From Rummeliibacillus pycnus_B (GTDB lineage Bacteria > Bacillota > Bacilli > Bacillales_A > Planococcaceae), in contig NZ_JBCMNM010000023.1 of NCBI RefSeq assembly GCF_050459865.1, forward strand, positions 11,178-75,177: DNA of 64,000 bases. Direction: 5' to 3'. Shown piece by piece: positions 34,529 through 43,492 of this stretch (within the stretch, counting starts at the first letter, position 1; the number at the start of each line of letters is the position of its first letter). The notes beneath the pieces were generated by a model. That model was not told the origin of the DNA. It did not search any database and saw only the letters and a program-made list of their open reading frames with translations. Both the position numbers and the translations under genes were made by a program.

Positions 34529-36013
34529 TTAGTGGTATTGAACTTCTTTCAGTACATCGATCTTGTTGATCTCGATACCCATTGCTTTTGCAACGCCTTC
34601 ACCATATTTAGGATCTGCTTTGAAGCAGTGGATGATGTGACGTTCTTTGATGAAATATTCAACACCTTCCATGTTACGAGCAGTGTTTTCGAATAGACGC
34701 TGTTGTTCATCTGGGCTCATGATGTTGAATAATTTCCCTGGTTGTTCGAAGTAGTTATCATCGTCTTCGCGGAAGTCAAAGATATCTGCTGGACCTGCTT
34801 CTTCGCTTGGATTTTTGAACTCAGGTTGTTCTTTCCATTCACCATAGCTATTTGGCTCGTAGTGTAATGTGCTACCTAAGTTGCCATCTGTACGCATTGC
34901 ACCATCGCGGTGGAAGTTGTGTACTGGGCATTTTGGAGCGTTAACTGGAATTAAGTTGTGATTTACACCTAAACGGTAACGTTCAGCATCAGCATATGCG
35001 AATAAACGAGCTTGTAACATTCGGTCTGGTGAGAAGCTAATACCAGGAACTACGTTTGAAGGAGCAAATGCAGCTTGTTCCACTTCAGCAAAGTAGTTAG
35101 CTGGGTTACGGTTTAACTCGAATTCACCAACTTCAATTAGTGGGAAGTCTTTTTTATACCAAACTTTAGTTAGATCGAATGGGTTATATGGATGATTTTT
35201 AGCTTGTTCGTCAGTCATCACTTGGATTGACATCGTCCATTTAGGGAAATCGCCTTTTTCAATTGATTCGTAAAGGTCACGTTGTGAAGATTCACGATCT
35301 TTTGCTACAACTCCTTCTGCTTCTTCATCAGAAAGGTTTTGGATACCTTGTTGAGTTGTGAAGTGGAATTTCACATAAAAGCGTTCGTTATCAGCATTAA
35401 TCATTGAATAAGTGTGAGAACCAAAACCGTGCATATGACGGTAGTCAGTTGGGATACCACGATCGCCCATCACATAAGTTATTTGGTGTAATGCTTCGGG
35501 AAGATTTGTCCAGAAGTCCCAGTTGTTATTTGCAGAACGCATATTAGTACGTGGGTCACGTTTAACAGCGTGGTTTAAGTCAGGGAAATGCATTGCATCA
35601 CGGAAGAAGAATACGGGTGTGTTGTTACCAACTAAATCCCAGTTACCTTGTTCTGTGTAGAATTTTAATGCAAAACCACGGATATCACGTTCAGCATCAG
35701 CAGCACCACGTTCACCAGCTACAGTAGAGAAACGAGCGAACATTTCTGTTTTCTTACCAACTTCTGAGAAGATTGCTGCTTTTGTATATTTAGTAATGTC
35801 ATGAGTTACGGTGAAAGTACCGAATGCACCTGAACCTTTTGCGTGCATACGACGTTCTGGAATTACTTCACGGTTGAAGTTTGCTAATTTTTCAATTAAC
35901 CAAACATCTTGTAAAAGTACTGGGCCACGTTTACCTGCAGTCATCGAGTTTGTGTTACTTACGACAGGAGCACCAGCGGCAGTAGTTAACTTTTTGTTGT
36001 GTTCATTTGTCAT
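34529..36013 (-). CDS. katA: Heme catalase
   Basis: The product is 494 residues, the usual size of small-subunit clade 3 catalases. Catalytic His is H57 (RRMHAKGSGAFG) and the distal Asn lies in DLVGNNTPVFFFRD. The proximal heme Tyr is in RLFAYADAERYRLG. RFSTVAGERGAADAERD and the NADPH-region residues are intact. It converts hydrogen peroxide to water and oxygen in the cytoplasm. A PerR box lies about 80 bases upstream of the start, so peroxide induction is expected. It is monocistronic. Confidence 0.96.
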   Translation of the reverse strand: MTNEHNKKLTTAAGAPVVSNTNSMTAGKRGPVLLQDVWLIEKLANFNREVIPERRMHAKGSGAFGTFTVTHDITKYTKAAIFSEVGKKTEMFARFSTVAGERGAADAERDIRGFALKFYTEQGNWDLVGNNTPVFFFRDAMHFPDLNHAVKRDPRTNMRSANNNWDFWTNLPEALHQITYVMGDRGIPTDYRHMHGFGSHTYSMINADNERFYVKFHFTTQQGIQNLSDEEAEGVVAKDRESSQRDLYESIEKGDFPKWTMSIQVMTDEQAKNHPYNPFDLTKVWYKKDFPLIEVGEFELNRNPANYFAEVEQAAFAPSNVVPGISFSPDRMLQARLFAYADAERYRLGVNHNLIPVNAPKCPVHNFHRDGAMRTDGNLGSTLHYEPNSYGEWKEQPEFKNPSEEAGPADIFDFREDDDNYFEQPGKLFNIMSPDEQQRLFENTARNMEGVEYFIKERHIIHCFKADPKYGEGVAKAMGIEINKIDVLKEVQYH

Positions 36014-36089
36014 GAAATCATTCCTCCTATTAAAATCTTAGAATTACCTCTTCGAACACAACTATAACAGATTGATAATTGAAAGTAAA

Positions 36090-36104
36090 TTATAATAATT
36101 ATTT
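36090..36104 (-). promoter_or_regulatory. PerR box of katA
   Basis: TTATAATAATTATTT matches the PerR consensus TTATAATNATTATAA at 13 of 15 positions and lies 77 bases before the katA start codon. Confidence 0.75.
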
Positions 36105-36247
36105 TTAAGGAATATTTATTTTTAAAAAAGGAATATAAATAGTTAAACAATTAATGTAATATTATTGCAGGTTTTATTAATAAAAGTGTTGAATCATCAA
36201 AGAGTAGGTGGGATTTAACTGAGAAAAATATGTCAAATAATTTCACA

Positions 36248-36262
36248 TTATAATAATTATTA
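36248..36262. promoter_or_regulatory. Second PerR box in the katA upstream region
   Basis: TTATAATAATTATTA matches the PerR consensus at 14 of 15 positions. It is 235 bases from katA, too far for simple repression. It may serve a rightward transcript or an upstream katA promoter. Confidence 0.6.
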
Positions 36263-36685
36263 TTATCAATATGGCGATATATGTCGTATTAATTGAAAAT
36301 GAAAATATACATATTTCGCTATGATTCTTTTAGAACGAACATGCGAAAATAGACTTAGCTTTGCTAAGCGGGGTATTAGTAGACTGGAAAGGTATTCGAA
36401 GTGTATTTTTAGGGTAAGGTGTACTGTTATTAACAGTGACTTGCATCATCTTAAAAAACAAGCGATTTTTTTCATATGAATTCTCCATACAGATTGATAA
36501 AATAAATTTGAGGATGGTCCATTTCAAAATGAACCTCCTTTTTAATTTGTATTGCCTGCCTAATTATTGAATAAACTCTAACAGATAATGGGGTTTGTTC
36601 AGGTAAACATGTTAATATAACCTTATTACTATGGTCAGTCGATGATAAGAAGAAATTTTAAAATTGAAGGAAGGTATATAGTAAG

Positions 36686-37597
36686 ATGAATAGCACAATA
36701 AATCCTCCAATTGTACAACATTCAAAATTAGTTGAGTTTCAAGAGTTTTTTAGGTTTTTCAATTTTATTTCTAATAATAATAAACGAACAAAAAGTCCAT
36801 TGACCTTAATATTTATTAATATTAAAAATACTTCTCAAAAAAGCAATTTGAATACTTCGAAAATAGAAATGCAATACGAGAATACGAACCAATTTCTATC
36901 CGATACATTAAGGGGATCGGATATATTAACAAAACTCCCAGACTATGAAGGTTGGTTAATTATGCTGCCAAACTCAAAAGAATTAGAGGGAATTTATTAT
37001 TTAAACAGAATAAATAAGGCAAGAGAAGAAGTCTTAATAATGCAGGAAATTAAATGGTGTTCAAGTATAGTTGAAATTAATAATACTCAAGCCTCATTTG
37101 AAGAAATTTATATAGATGGGACCAATGCTTTAAAAGAAGTATTAGCAGAAGAAGCATTTTCTTATAAAGCGGTAGCAAAATATCAAATACCAGAATCTGA
37201 TACTTTAAAAGTGAGTATTATAGAAAATGACCAAATTACAAACAATATTTTTCATGAAATGATGGGAAAAATAGACGTCGAAAATTTTGAATTAGATATA
37301 CGTTCTTTTTTTGATGGTCAAAGTTTTCTAGATTCCTCTTGGTATCACTCTGATCATATGCATTTAATATTAATGAACTACGCCTTACCTAAAAAGAATG
37401 GTTTGCAATTGTTACATGAATTACGTTCGATGCCAAATAACGGAAAATATATTATTTATATTATTTCGAAACAACAGGCGCCAGAAGATATGATTTATGC
37501 TTATGAATCGGGAGTAGATGGTTTTATTATTAAACCGTTTAATTTAAGTGTAGTAAGAGCAGAGTTAAAACAAATGATTAAGAGGATTCGAATATAA
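36686..37597 (+). CDS. Degenerate GGDEF plus receiver-domain protein (putative c-di-GMP effector)
   Basis: The product is 303 residues and soluble. Residues about 35-165 look like a GGDEF fold: LTLIFINIKN aligns with the first strand, and RGSDILTKL-PDYEGWLIMLP aligns with the R-x-x-D, five residues, GGDEF block. The active-site GGDEF is lost (PDYEG), but the RxxD I-site (R76-D79) is kept. Residues about 173-303 are a receiver domain with Lys 283 (IIKPF), whose phospho-acceptor Asp is replaced by Asn 231 (LILMNYALPKKNG). I infer c-di-GMP binding without catalysis or phosphorylation. It is the first gene of a four-gene operon and its stop overlaps the next start. Confidence 0.82.
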   Translation: MNSTINPPIVQHSKLVEFQEFFRFFNFISNNNKRTKSPLTLIFINIKNTSQKSNLNTSKIEMQYENTNQFLSDTLRGSDILTKLPDYEGWLIMLPNSKELEGIYYLNRINKAREEVLIMQEIKWCSSIVEINNTQASFEEIYIDGTNALKEVLAEEAFSYKAVAKYQIPESDTLKVSIIENDQITNNIFHEMMGKIDVENFELDIRSFFDGQSFLDSSWYHSDHMHLILMNYALPKKNGLQLLHELRSMPNNGKYIIYIISKQQAPEDMIYAYESGVDGFIIKPFNLSVVRAELKQMIKRIRI

Positions 37598-38628
37598 TGA
37601 GTAAAATATTACTTTTGATAATAGCTATTCTTTGTATCGCTGTACTAATTATTTGTGGTTCTCTTTATCTTATTAATAATCGAATGCTACAAATGCAAAA
37701 TGATAATAAAGTGCAGAAAAATATAGAAGAATTTTTACCACTATGCTATCGCTACTTTATAGAAGGTTATCCAACTGAAACTCTTGAGAATATTCAAAAC
37801 CCCCACCAAATCAAAGCAATGGAAATAATTCTTACAAAATATATACATTTGTTAAGCGATCAGGATGTCATTATTCGGATACACTCATATGCTGAAAAAA
37901 ACCTTTATGTACATTATAAAAAAAATCTTAGAAGCAGAAGATGGGGCATACGTATAAACGCTTTATATAAAATACTCGACTTTCAAATGCAGTCTTTAGC
38001 GCCTGATGTATTGGAACTTTTAAATAGTTCGAGGGAATTTTCGCAAAAAGAGTATTTTGAAATGTACAAAGTTATCGCACTTTTAATGCCTGAACAATTA
38101 ATGAAGCCATTAAAAAGCTCTACTAATAGAATAAGTAATACTGAATTATACAATGTATTAGTTTTATTGGAAGAAGATAGTATAAAAGAAATAATGCAAA
38201 CCTTTGTATCGTTAACGCAAAATCAAAAAATTGCAGTTATCGATACAATAGGATCTAAAAGTTTGTTAGAGTGCAGAGATTTCCTTCATCAAGCGATAAA
38301 AGATGAGAATATAGAAATTCGTCTACATGCATTAAAGGCGATATTAGAAATAGGTTTTGTTCAATCAATTGAAGTGTATGAACCATTTTTTTATGCAGAT
38401 GATTGGAGAGAAAGAATGTTATTTGCAAAATTACTAAAATATTTTCTATTAGATGAAATAATGGATTACCTAAAAGTTTTGATATCTGATCGCTCATGGT
38501 GGGTGAGATATCATACAGTGCAAATGATTGCAGATCAAAAGAATGGTGAGAAAGTACTAAAGGTACTTTATAGACAAACAGAAGATCCGTACGCTAAAGA
38601 GATTATTTTAGAGTCGTTAGGAGCATAA
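37597..38628 (+). CDS. Membrane-anchored HEAT-repeat protein
   Basis: The product is 343 residues. One N-terminal membrane helix (about 4-28, LLLIIAILCIAVLIICGSLY) leads an all-helical cytoplasmic part of HEAT-like repeats (for example EIRLHALKAILEIGFVQSIE and SWWVRYHTVQMIADQKNGEK). There are no catalytic motifs. It starts one base into the previous stop (ATGA-type overlap), so translation is coupled. I infer a scaffold that links the GGDEF-receiver protein to the synthase at the membrane. Confidence 0.85.
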   Translation: MSKILLLIIAILCIAVLIICGSLYLINNRMLQMQNDNKVQKNIEEFLPLCYRYFIEGYPTETLENIQNPHQIKAMEIILTKYIHLLSDQDVIIRIHSYAEKNLYVHYKKNLRSRRWGIRINALYKILDFQMQSLAPDVLELLNSSREFSQKEYFEMYKVIALLMPEQLMKPLKSSTNRISNTELYNVLVLLEEDSIKEIMQTFVSLTQNQKIAVIDTIGSKSLLECRDFLHQAIKDENIEIRLHALKAILEIGFVQSIEVYEPFFYADDWRERMLFAKLLKYFLLDEIMDYLKVLISDRSWWVRYHTVQMIADQKNGEKVLKVLYRQTEDPYAKEIILESLGA

Positions 38629-38630
38629 AA

Positions 38631-40058
38631 ATGGATTATTTAATAAAACAAATTCTATATCATCCATTTATATATTTAGTATTGATTTATGTGCTAATTA
38701 TCGTAGTTAGTTATACGATTATGTTAATTTTTTCTTTATTTACTTTATGGAAAGATCGCCAATTAGATAAATTAAATCTATATGAAGAATTAAATGATAT
38801 TCAGTTCTCAAAACCAGTGTCCGTATTAGTTCCTGCATACAATGAGCAGCAAAATATTATAGATACAGTTCAATCATTGTTATGCATAAATTATCCTGAA
38901 TATGAAATTATCATTATTAATGATGGATCGACAGATAAAACGCTCGATGTCTTAATAAAAAATTTCAAAATGGAAAAAGTAGAAAAAGTGGTTCGAAAGC
39001 AAATTGATACGAATTCAATACGAGCAGTATACCAATCTACAATTAATAAAAAAATATTATTAGTAGATAAAGAAAATGGTGGAAAAGCAGATGCATTGAA
39101 TTGCGGTATAAATGTATCGAAGTATCCTTATTTTTGTTCAATTGATGGTGATTGCATTTTAGATACCAATTCGTTATTACGAGTAATGGAACCAATAATT
39201 CAATCGGATGATGTCATTGCAACTGGAGGAAGCGTAAAAATTGCAAATGGATCAGATATACAAATGGGCTCGATCATGAGTTTAGGATTTTCGAAAAAAC
39301 CACTTGTTGTGATGCAAGTTATTGAATATTTCCGTGCATTTTTAATGGGAAGAATTGCTTTTAGTAAGTCAAATATGGTTTTGATTATTTCAGGTGCTTT
39401 CAGTGTATTTGCAAAAAAATATGTAATTGAAGCAGGGGGATATCTAACAAATACAATTGGTGAAGACATGGAGTTGGTAGTGCGGCTTCATCGATTAACG
39501 AGAGAAAAAAAGGAAAAGAAAAAAATTCTCTTCGTTCCAGATCCAGTATGCTGGACAGAAGCACCTGAAACAGTTCATACACTTCGAAAACAAAGGAGTC
39601 GTTGGCATCAAGGGTTAATGGAAAGTCTATGGAAAAATCGTCAGATGATGCTAAATCCAAAATACGGGCGCATTGGAATGATTGCTTTTCCTTATTATTT
39701 TATTATTGAATGTTTAGGTCCTATTGTGGAATTGGGAGGATATATCTATGTGATTTATGCATTCTTTACAGGAAAAGTCTATTTTGAATTTGCTGTTCTA
39801 TTGTTATTGCTGTTTATTTTGTATGGAACGTTATTCTCTATGCTGTCAATCATATTAGAAAGTTGGACAATGAAAAGCTATCCTAAAATAAAAGACTTAT
39901 TCAATCTATTAATCCTCTCCTTTACAGAAGTTTTATGGTATAAACCTTTAACTTTACTATTTAGATTTGAAGGGCTTATTAATTATTTTGCTGGTAAAAG
40001 AAGTTGGGGGGAAATGACCAGAAAAGGTTTAGATAGGAAAGAGGGGGATACAGAATGA
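38631..40058 (+). CDS. Processive family 2 glycosyltransferase (polysaccharide synthase)
   Basis: The product is 475 residues. One N-terminal helix pair (about 12-40) precedes a GT2 domain with VLVPAYNE (65-72), IIINDGSTD, the DGD metal motif at 172-174, GED at 277-279 and QRSRW at 321-325. Three or four C-terminal membrane helices follow. This is the pattern of membrane synthases such as IcaA/PgaC, which polymerise and extrude beta-linked sugars. The sugar donor cannot be told. It starts two bases after the HEAT gene and overlaps the next gene by four bases. Confidence 0.92.
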   Translation: MDYLIKQILYHPFIYLVLIYVLIIVVSYTIMLIFSLFTLWKDRQLDKLNLYEELNDIQFSKPVSVLVPAYNEQQNIIDTVQSLLCINYPEYEIIIINDGSTDKTLDVLIKNFKMEKVEKVVRKQIDTNSIRAVYQSTINKKILLVDKENGGKADALNCGINVSKYPYFCSIDGDCILDTNSLLRVMEPIIQSDDVIATGGSVKIANGSDIQMGSIMSLGFSKKPLVVMQVIEYFRAFLMGRIAFSKSNMVLIISGAFSVFAKKYVIEAGGYLTNTIGEDMELVVRLHRLTREKKEKKKILFVPDPVCWTEAPETVHTLRKQRSRWHQGLMESLWKNRQMMLNPKYGRIGMIAFPYYFIIECLGPIVELGGYIYVIYAFFTGKVYFEFAVLLLLLFILYGTLFSMLSIILESWTMKSYPKIKDLFNLLILSFTEVLWYKPLTLLFRFEGLINYFAGKRSWGEMTRKGLDRKEGDTE

Positions 40059-43000
40059 AAAAGATTATAGGAATCTTTGCTTTTTTTATTCTTGTCATTT
40101 CTTTATCATGTATACTTTGGCAACTAGAAGATGAAAAAAAGCTACAAATTGCAATAATTGATAAAACGGTACCGGATGAATCCTATAGAGAACACTTAGG
40201 ATTGAATTGGTTATTAAAGACCTTAAAATATGTAGATTCAAATAATGATTCATATAAACTGGATGATTATTTTGGATTTAAACCGAATACCAGTAAAAAG
40301 ACGTATTCTATAAAAGATTTACCAGATTCATATGAAAATGATGATGTCATTTACATTGCCGATACATATGGAGTATATCAAGATGATTTTCCTTGGATAA
40401 ACAAAAATCGAGAAGGAGAGCGATCTAATCTAGTATACGGCGGACTAAAAATGAATGAATGGAAAGCAATCGTTAATCGATTAAATGAGGACAAAAAAAG
40501 TACGTTAGTAGCCGAATTTAATACATTAGCATCCCCAACTGATGAAACAGTAAGAAATCATATGAGCAGTGTTTTAGGTATTCAGTCATCTGGATGGATG
40601 GGTCGATATTTTGATGAATTGGATTATCGTAAAAACAATGAAATTCCTAAATGGATAGTTGATAAATACGGTAGTAATTGGGGATATAAAGGTAAGGGTT
40701 TTATATTAATTAATGAAAGAGAAAATGAGATTGTTGTCTTAAAAACGGGAGAAGATATAGATAACAAGGGGATTTGGTTAAAATTCACTGAACAGGGTAA
40801 AAAAGAGTTCAATATTGAAAAGAGCGTCAAATATAATTATTGGTTTGACATTGTGACATCAGAAGATAAAAGAAATGTATTGGCTAATTATGATTGGAAT
40901 TTAACCAAAAAAGGGCAAGAGAAATTAACAGATAATAATATTCCGACATCCTTTGTAGCAGTAAATAAAACACAAATTAAGAGTGCAACAACCTATTATT
41001 TAGCAGGAGATTTTAATGATATTTCAACTGCGCCAAACTTTTACAAAATGAAAGGCATTCTTACAATCAATAAATACGCTAATAGATTTTCAGATTCAGC
41101 ATTTTATTTTGATGCATATGTTCCTATGATGAAAGAAATTTTAAAACAGGCTTATGACAATAAAAACGATGATAAAGAAAATATAAGCAAGAAGAAAACT
41201 GAAAATAATCATGATGTTCAATACACAGCTAAAATATCTGACGACAAAATGGAAGTTAAAATAGACGATAAATGGCAAAGTATGAAGATCAAAGGAGTAA
41301 ATGTTGGTATTGCGAAACCTGGTTATTTTCCAGGGGAAACAGCTATTACAGAAGATGAGTATTATCAGTGGTTTAAAGACATTGGTAAACTAGGAGCCAA
41401 TACAATCCGAGTTTATACAATCCACCCACCCGGGTTTTATAATGCATTAAAAAAATACAATGAAAGTCATAAAAACCCTATATATGTTCTCCATGGAGTA
41501 TGGATTGACGAGGAAAGACTGGTTAGTAAGGGCAATGCCTTTGATAAAGTAGGAACCATTAATTTTCAAAATGAAATAAAAAAGACAATAGATATTATTC
41601 ATGGAAATGCATTAATTTTACCAAAAGCAGGACATGCTTCTGGCGCGTATAATGCGGATATATCTAAATATGTAATTGGATGGATACTTGGGATTGAATG
41701 GGATCCTGAAATGGTTCAATCAACAAATAAATTGAATAAAACAATGCACGACTATAAGGGGAAATATGTCGAGGCAAAAAATGCCTCTCCTTTTGAGAAC
41801 TGGTTAGCTACACAAATGGATTATACGGCAACATATGAATTGGAAAAATATAATTGGATACGCCCACTAAGCTTCACGAACTGGGTGACAACAGACCTTT
41901 TAAAACATCCTTCAGAACCAAGTGAAGAGGAAGATTTAGTTTCTGTTAATCCGAATGTTATTCATTTAAAAGGTCCATATACATTGACCAAGGAATTTGC
42001 GAGTTATCATATCTATCCTTATTACCCGGAATCAATGAACTATGATTATAAAAATTTTGTTGATTTTAGAGGGAAGAAAAATAACTATGCTGGATATTTA
42101 CATGATTTGCATAAGGCACATAAACTACCCATTTTAGTTGCTGAATTTGGTGTTCCGTCTGCTAGAGGAATGACCCATACAAATATCTACGGTTGGAATC
42201 AAGGTCATTTATCTGAAAAGGAACAAGGTGATATCTTAGTGCATTTGTATGAAGATATTGAACATGAGGGGCTTTTAGGAGGACTTGCCTTTACATGGCA
42301 GGATGAGTGGTTTAAAAGAACTTGGAATACGATGGATTATGATGATCCAAATCGTCGCCCTTATTGGTCGAATGCTCAAACGAACGAGCAGCAATTTGGC
42401 CTATTAAGTTTTGATCGATTAAAGATAAAAGTGGATGGAAAGTATGATGATTGGTCCGAAGCTAAAGAACTCTATAAAGGTGGCAATGGGGAATTGCAAT
42501 CTTTAATGGTCGACCATGATGAACGTTATTTATATTACAAGATAAAAATGAATGACTTAAAACAAGGCTATCCAGTATTACTACTAGATACGTTACAAGG
42601 AAAAGGTAATACCTCCATTAAGCAAATGCCAATGGTTCATACAAAAAATGGACTTGATTTCATTGTACCAATTAAAAGTAAAAATGATGCACATGTCTTA
42701 GTGGATCGTCAATATGATTTATTTGCAGCTCTTTATAGGGGCTATAGAGCAGGATTCGATTATTATAGCAAAGGAAATACAGGTTTATTTTCTCCTATTC
42801 GTTACGTATTAAATGATAGTTTTACCATTCCTACGACTGAAAAGGTTATTCCTTTTTCATACTATGAAACGGGTAAGTTGAAAGAAGGGAATGGAAATCC
42901 TGCTAGTAAGGACTATAACTCATTAGTTGATTTTAATATTAATGAAAAGGAAAATACCATAGAGTTACGTATTCCTTGGCTTTTGTTGAATTTTAAAGAC

Positions 43001-43258
43001 CCTAGCACGAAAGAAATTATGGGGAACATAAGCGAATTAAACTTTTCAGCAAGTGAAAAAGTAAATGGAATTCAGGTGGGAGTTGCTTATGTAAATAATC
43101 AGGGGAAATTGTTAGATTCATTCCCGAAAGCAGAAAAAAAGATGATCCCTGCATTTGAACAATATAGCTGGGATAATTGGGATCTACCAAAGTCTACCTA
43201 TCGGTTAAAAGAATCCTATTATATCTTGCAGAAAAAATTCATTTCGACTGACAACTAG
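40055..43258 (+). CDS. Large membrane-anchored glycosidase-like protein of the polysaccharide operon
   Basis: The product is 1067 residues. A membrane anchor (about 4-22) leads an extracytoplasmic region of about 370 residues, then a TIM-barrel glycoside-hydrolase-like domain (about 410-780). Candidate acids lie in GWILGIEWDPEM and LVAEFGVPSARG, with GLAFTWQDEW as the last strand. A C-terminal beta domain (about 800-1060, KVDGKYDDWSEAKELYKGG) resembles CBM9/DOMON sugar-binding modules. I infer that it trims, modifies or binds the polymer made by the preceding synthase. The start overlaps the previous gene by four bases. Confidence 0.8.
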   Translation: MKKIIGIFAFFILVISLSCILWQLEDEKKLQIAIIDKTVPDESYREHLGLNWLLKTLKYVDSNNDSYKLDDYFGFKPNTSKKTYSIKDLPDSYENDDVIYIADTYGVYQDDFPWINKNREGERSNLVYGGLKMNEWKAIVNRLNEDKKSTLVAEFNTLASPTDETVRNHMSSVLGIQSSGWMGRYFDELDYRKNNEIPKWIVDKYGSNWGYKGKGFILINERENEIVVLKTGEDIDNKGIWLKFTEQGKKEFNIEKSVKYNYWFDIVTSEDKRNVLANYDWNLTKKGQEKLTDNNIPTSFVAVNKTQIKSATTYYLAGDFNDISTAPNFYKMKGILTINKYANRFSDSAFYFDAYVPMMKEILKQAYDNKNDDKENISKKKTENNHDVQYTAKISDDKMEVKIDDKWQSMKIKGVNVGIAKPGYFPGETAITEDEYYQWFKDIGKLGANTIRVYTIHPPGFYNALKKYNESHKNPIYVLHGVWIDEERLVSKGNAFDKVGTINFQNEIKKTIDIIHGNALILPKAGHASGAYNADISKYVIGWILGIEWDPEMVQSTNKLNKTMHDYKGKYVEAKNASPFENWLATQMDYTATYELEKYNWIRPLSFTNWVTTDLLKHPSEPSEEEDLVSVNPNVIHLKGPYTLTKEFASYHIYPYYPESMNYDYKNFVDFRGKKNNYAGYLHDLHKAHKLPILVAEFGVPSARGMTHTNIYGWNQGHLSEKEQGDILVHLYEDIEHEGLLGGLAFTWQDEWFKRTWNTMDYDDPNRRPYWSNAQTNEQQFGLLSFDRLKIKVDGKYDDWSEAKELYKGGNGELQSLMVDHDERYLYYKIKMNDLKQGYPVLLLDTLQGKGNTSIKQMPMVHTKNGLDFIVPIKSKNDAHVLVDRQYDLFAALYRGYRAGFDYYSKGNTGLFSPIRYVLNDSFTIPTTEKVIPFSYYETGKLKEGNGNPASKDYNSLVDFNINEKENTIELRIPWLLLNFKDPSTKEIMGNISELNFSASEKVNGIQVGVAYVNNQGKLLDSFPKAEKKMIPAFEQYSWDNWDLPKSTYRLKESYYILQKKFISTDN

Positions 43259-43287
43259 GTAAACATATTTCGATTAAAAAGATAACA

Positions 43288-43330
43288 TAAGGCTATTTAG
43301 TAGAATATTATCTACTGAATAGCCTCTTTT
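43288..43330 (+). terminator. Terminator of the polysaccharide operon
   Basis: AAGGCTATTTAGTAGA pairs with TCTACTGAATAGCCT, followed by CTTTT. Confidence 0.85.
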
Positions 43331-43492
43331 AATTTATGTATATTCTTCGGAAATCTTTTAATATTATGTACCGTAGCTGGTTAGAATAAAATTTGAGATA
43401 TAAATTAGTATTTTATCTACATATTTTTTAGTCTAAATATTTCCTTTATGATAGAAGTACATGAGTTTCAATAGGAGGGTTTTAACAGGATT

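Larger units (their letters stand above)
36014..36685. other. Gene-free stretch between katA and the polysaccharide operon
   Basis: It contains two PerR boxes (listed separately) and a terminator-like hairpin at 36511-36546 (AGGATGGTCCATTT with AAATGAACCTCCT, then a T run, plus strand). A 52-codon frame at 36321-36479 lacks any ribosome binding site. Another frame reads KIDLALLSGVLVDWKGIRSV and, past a stop, GVLLLTVTCIILKNKRFF, which looks like a decayed membrane gene. A small plus-strand RNA ending at the hairpin is also possible. Confidence 0.4.

Noticed and set aside
36321..36479. 52-codon plus-strand frame
   Set aside because: No ribosome binding site before the ATG; composition is unlike a real protein.
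36330..36527. 65-codon minus-strand frame in the katA-polysaccharide gap
   Set aside because: It has no ribosome binding site and crosses the terminator-like hairpin; the opposite strand has the better remnant.
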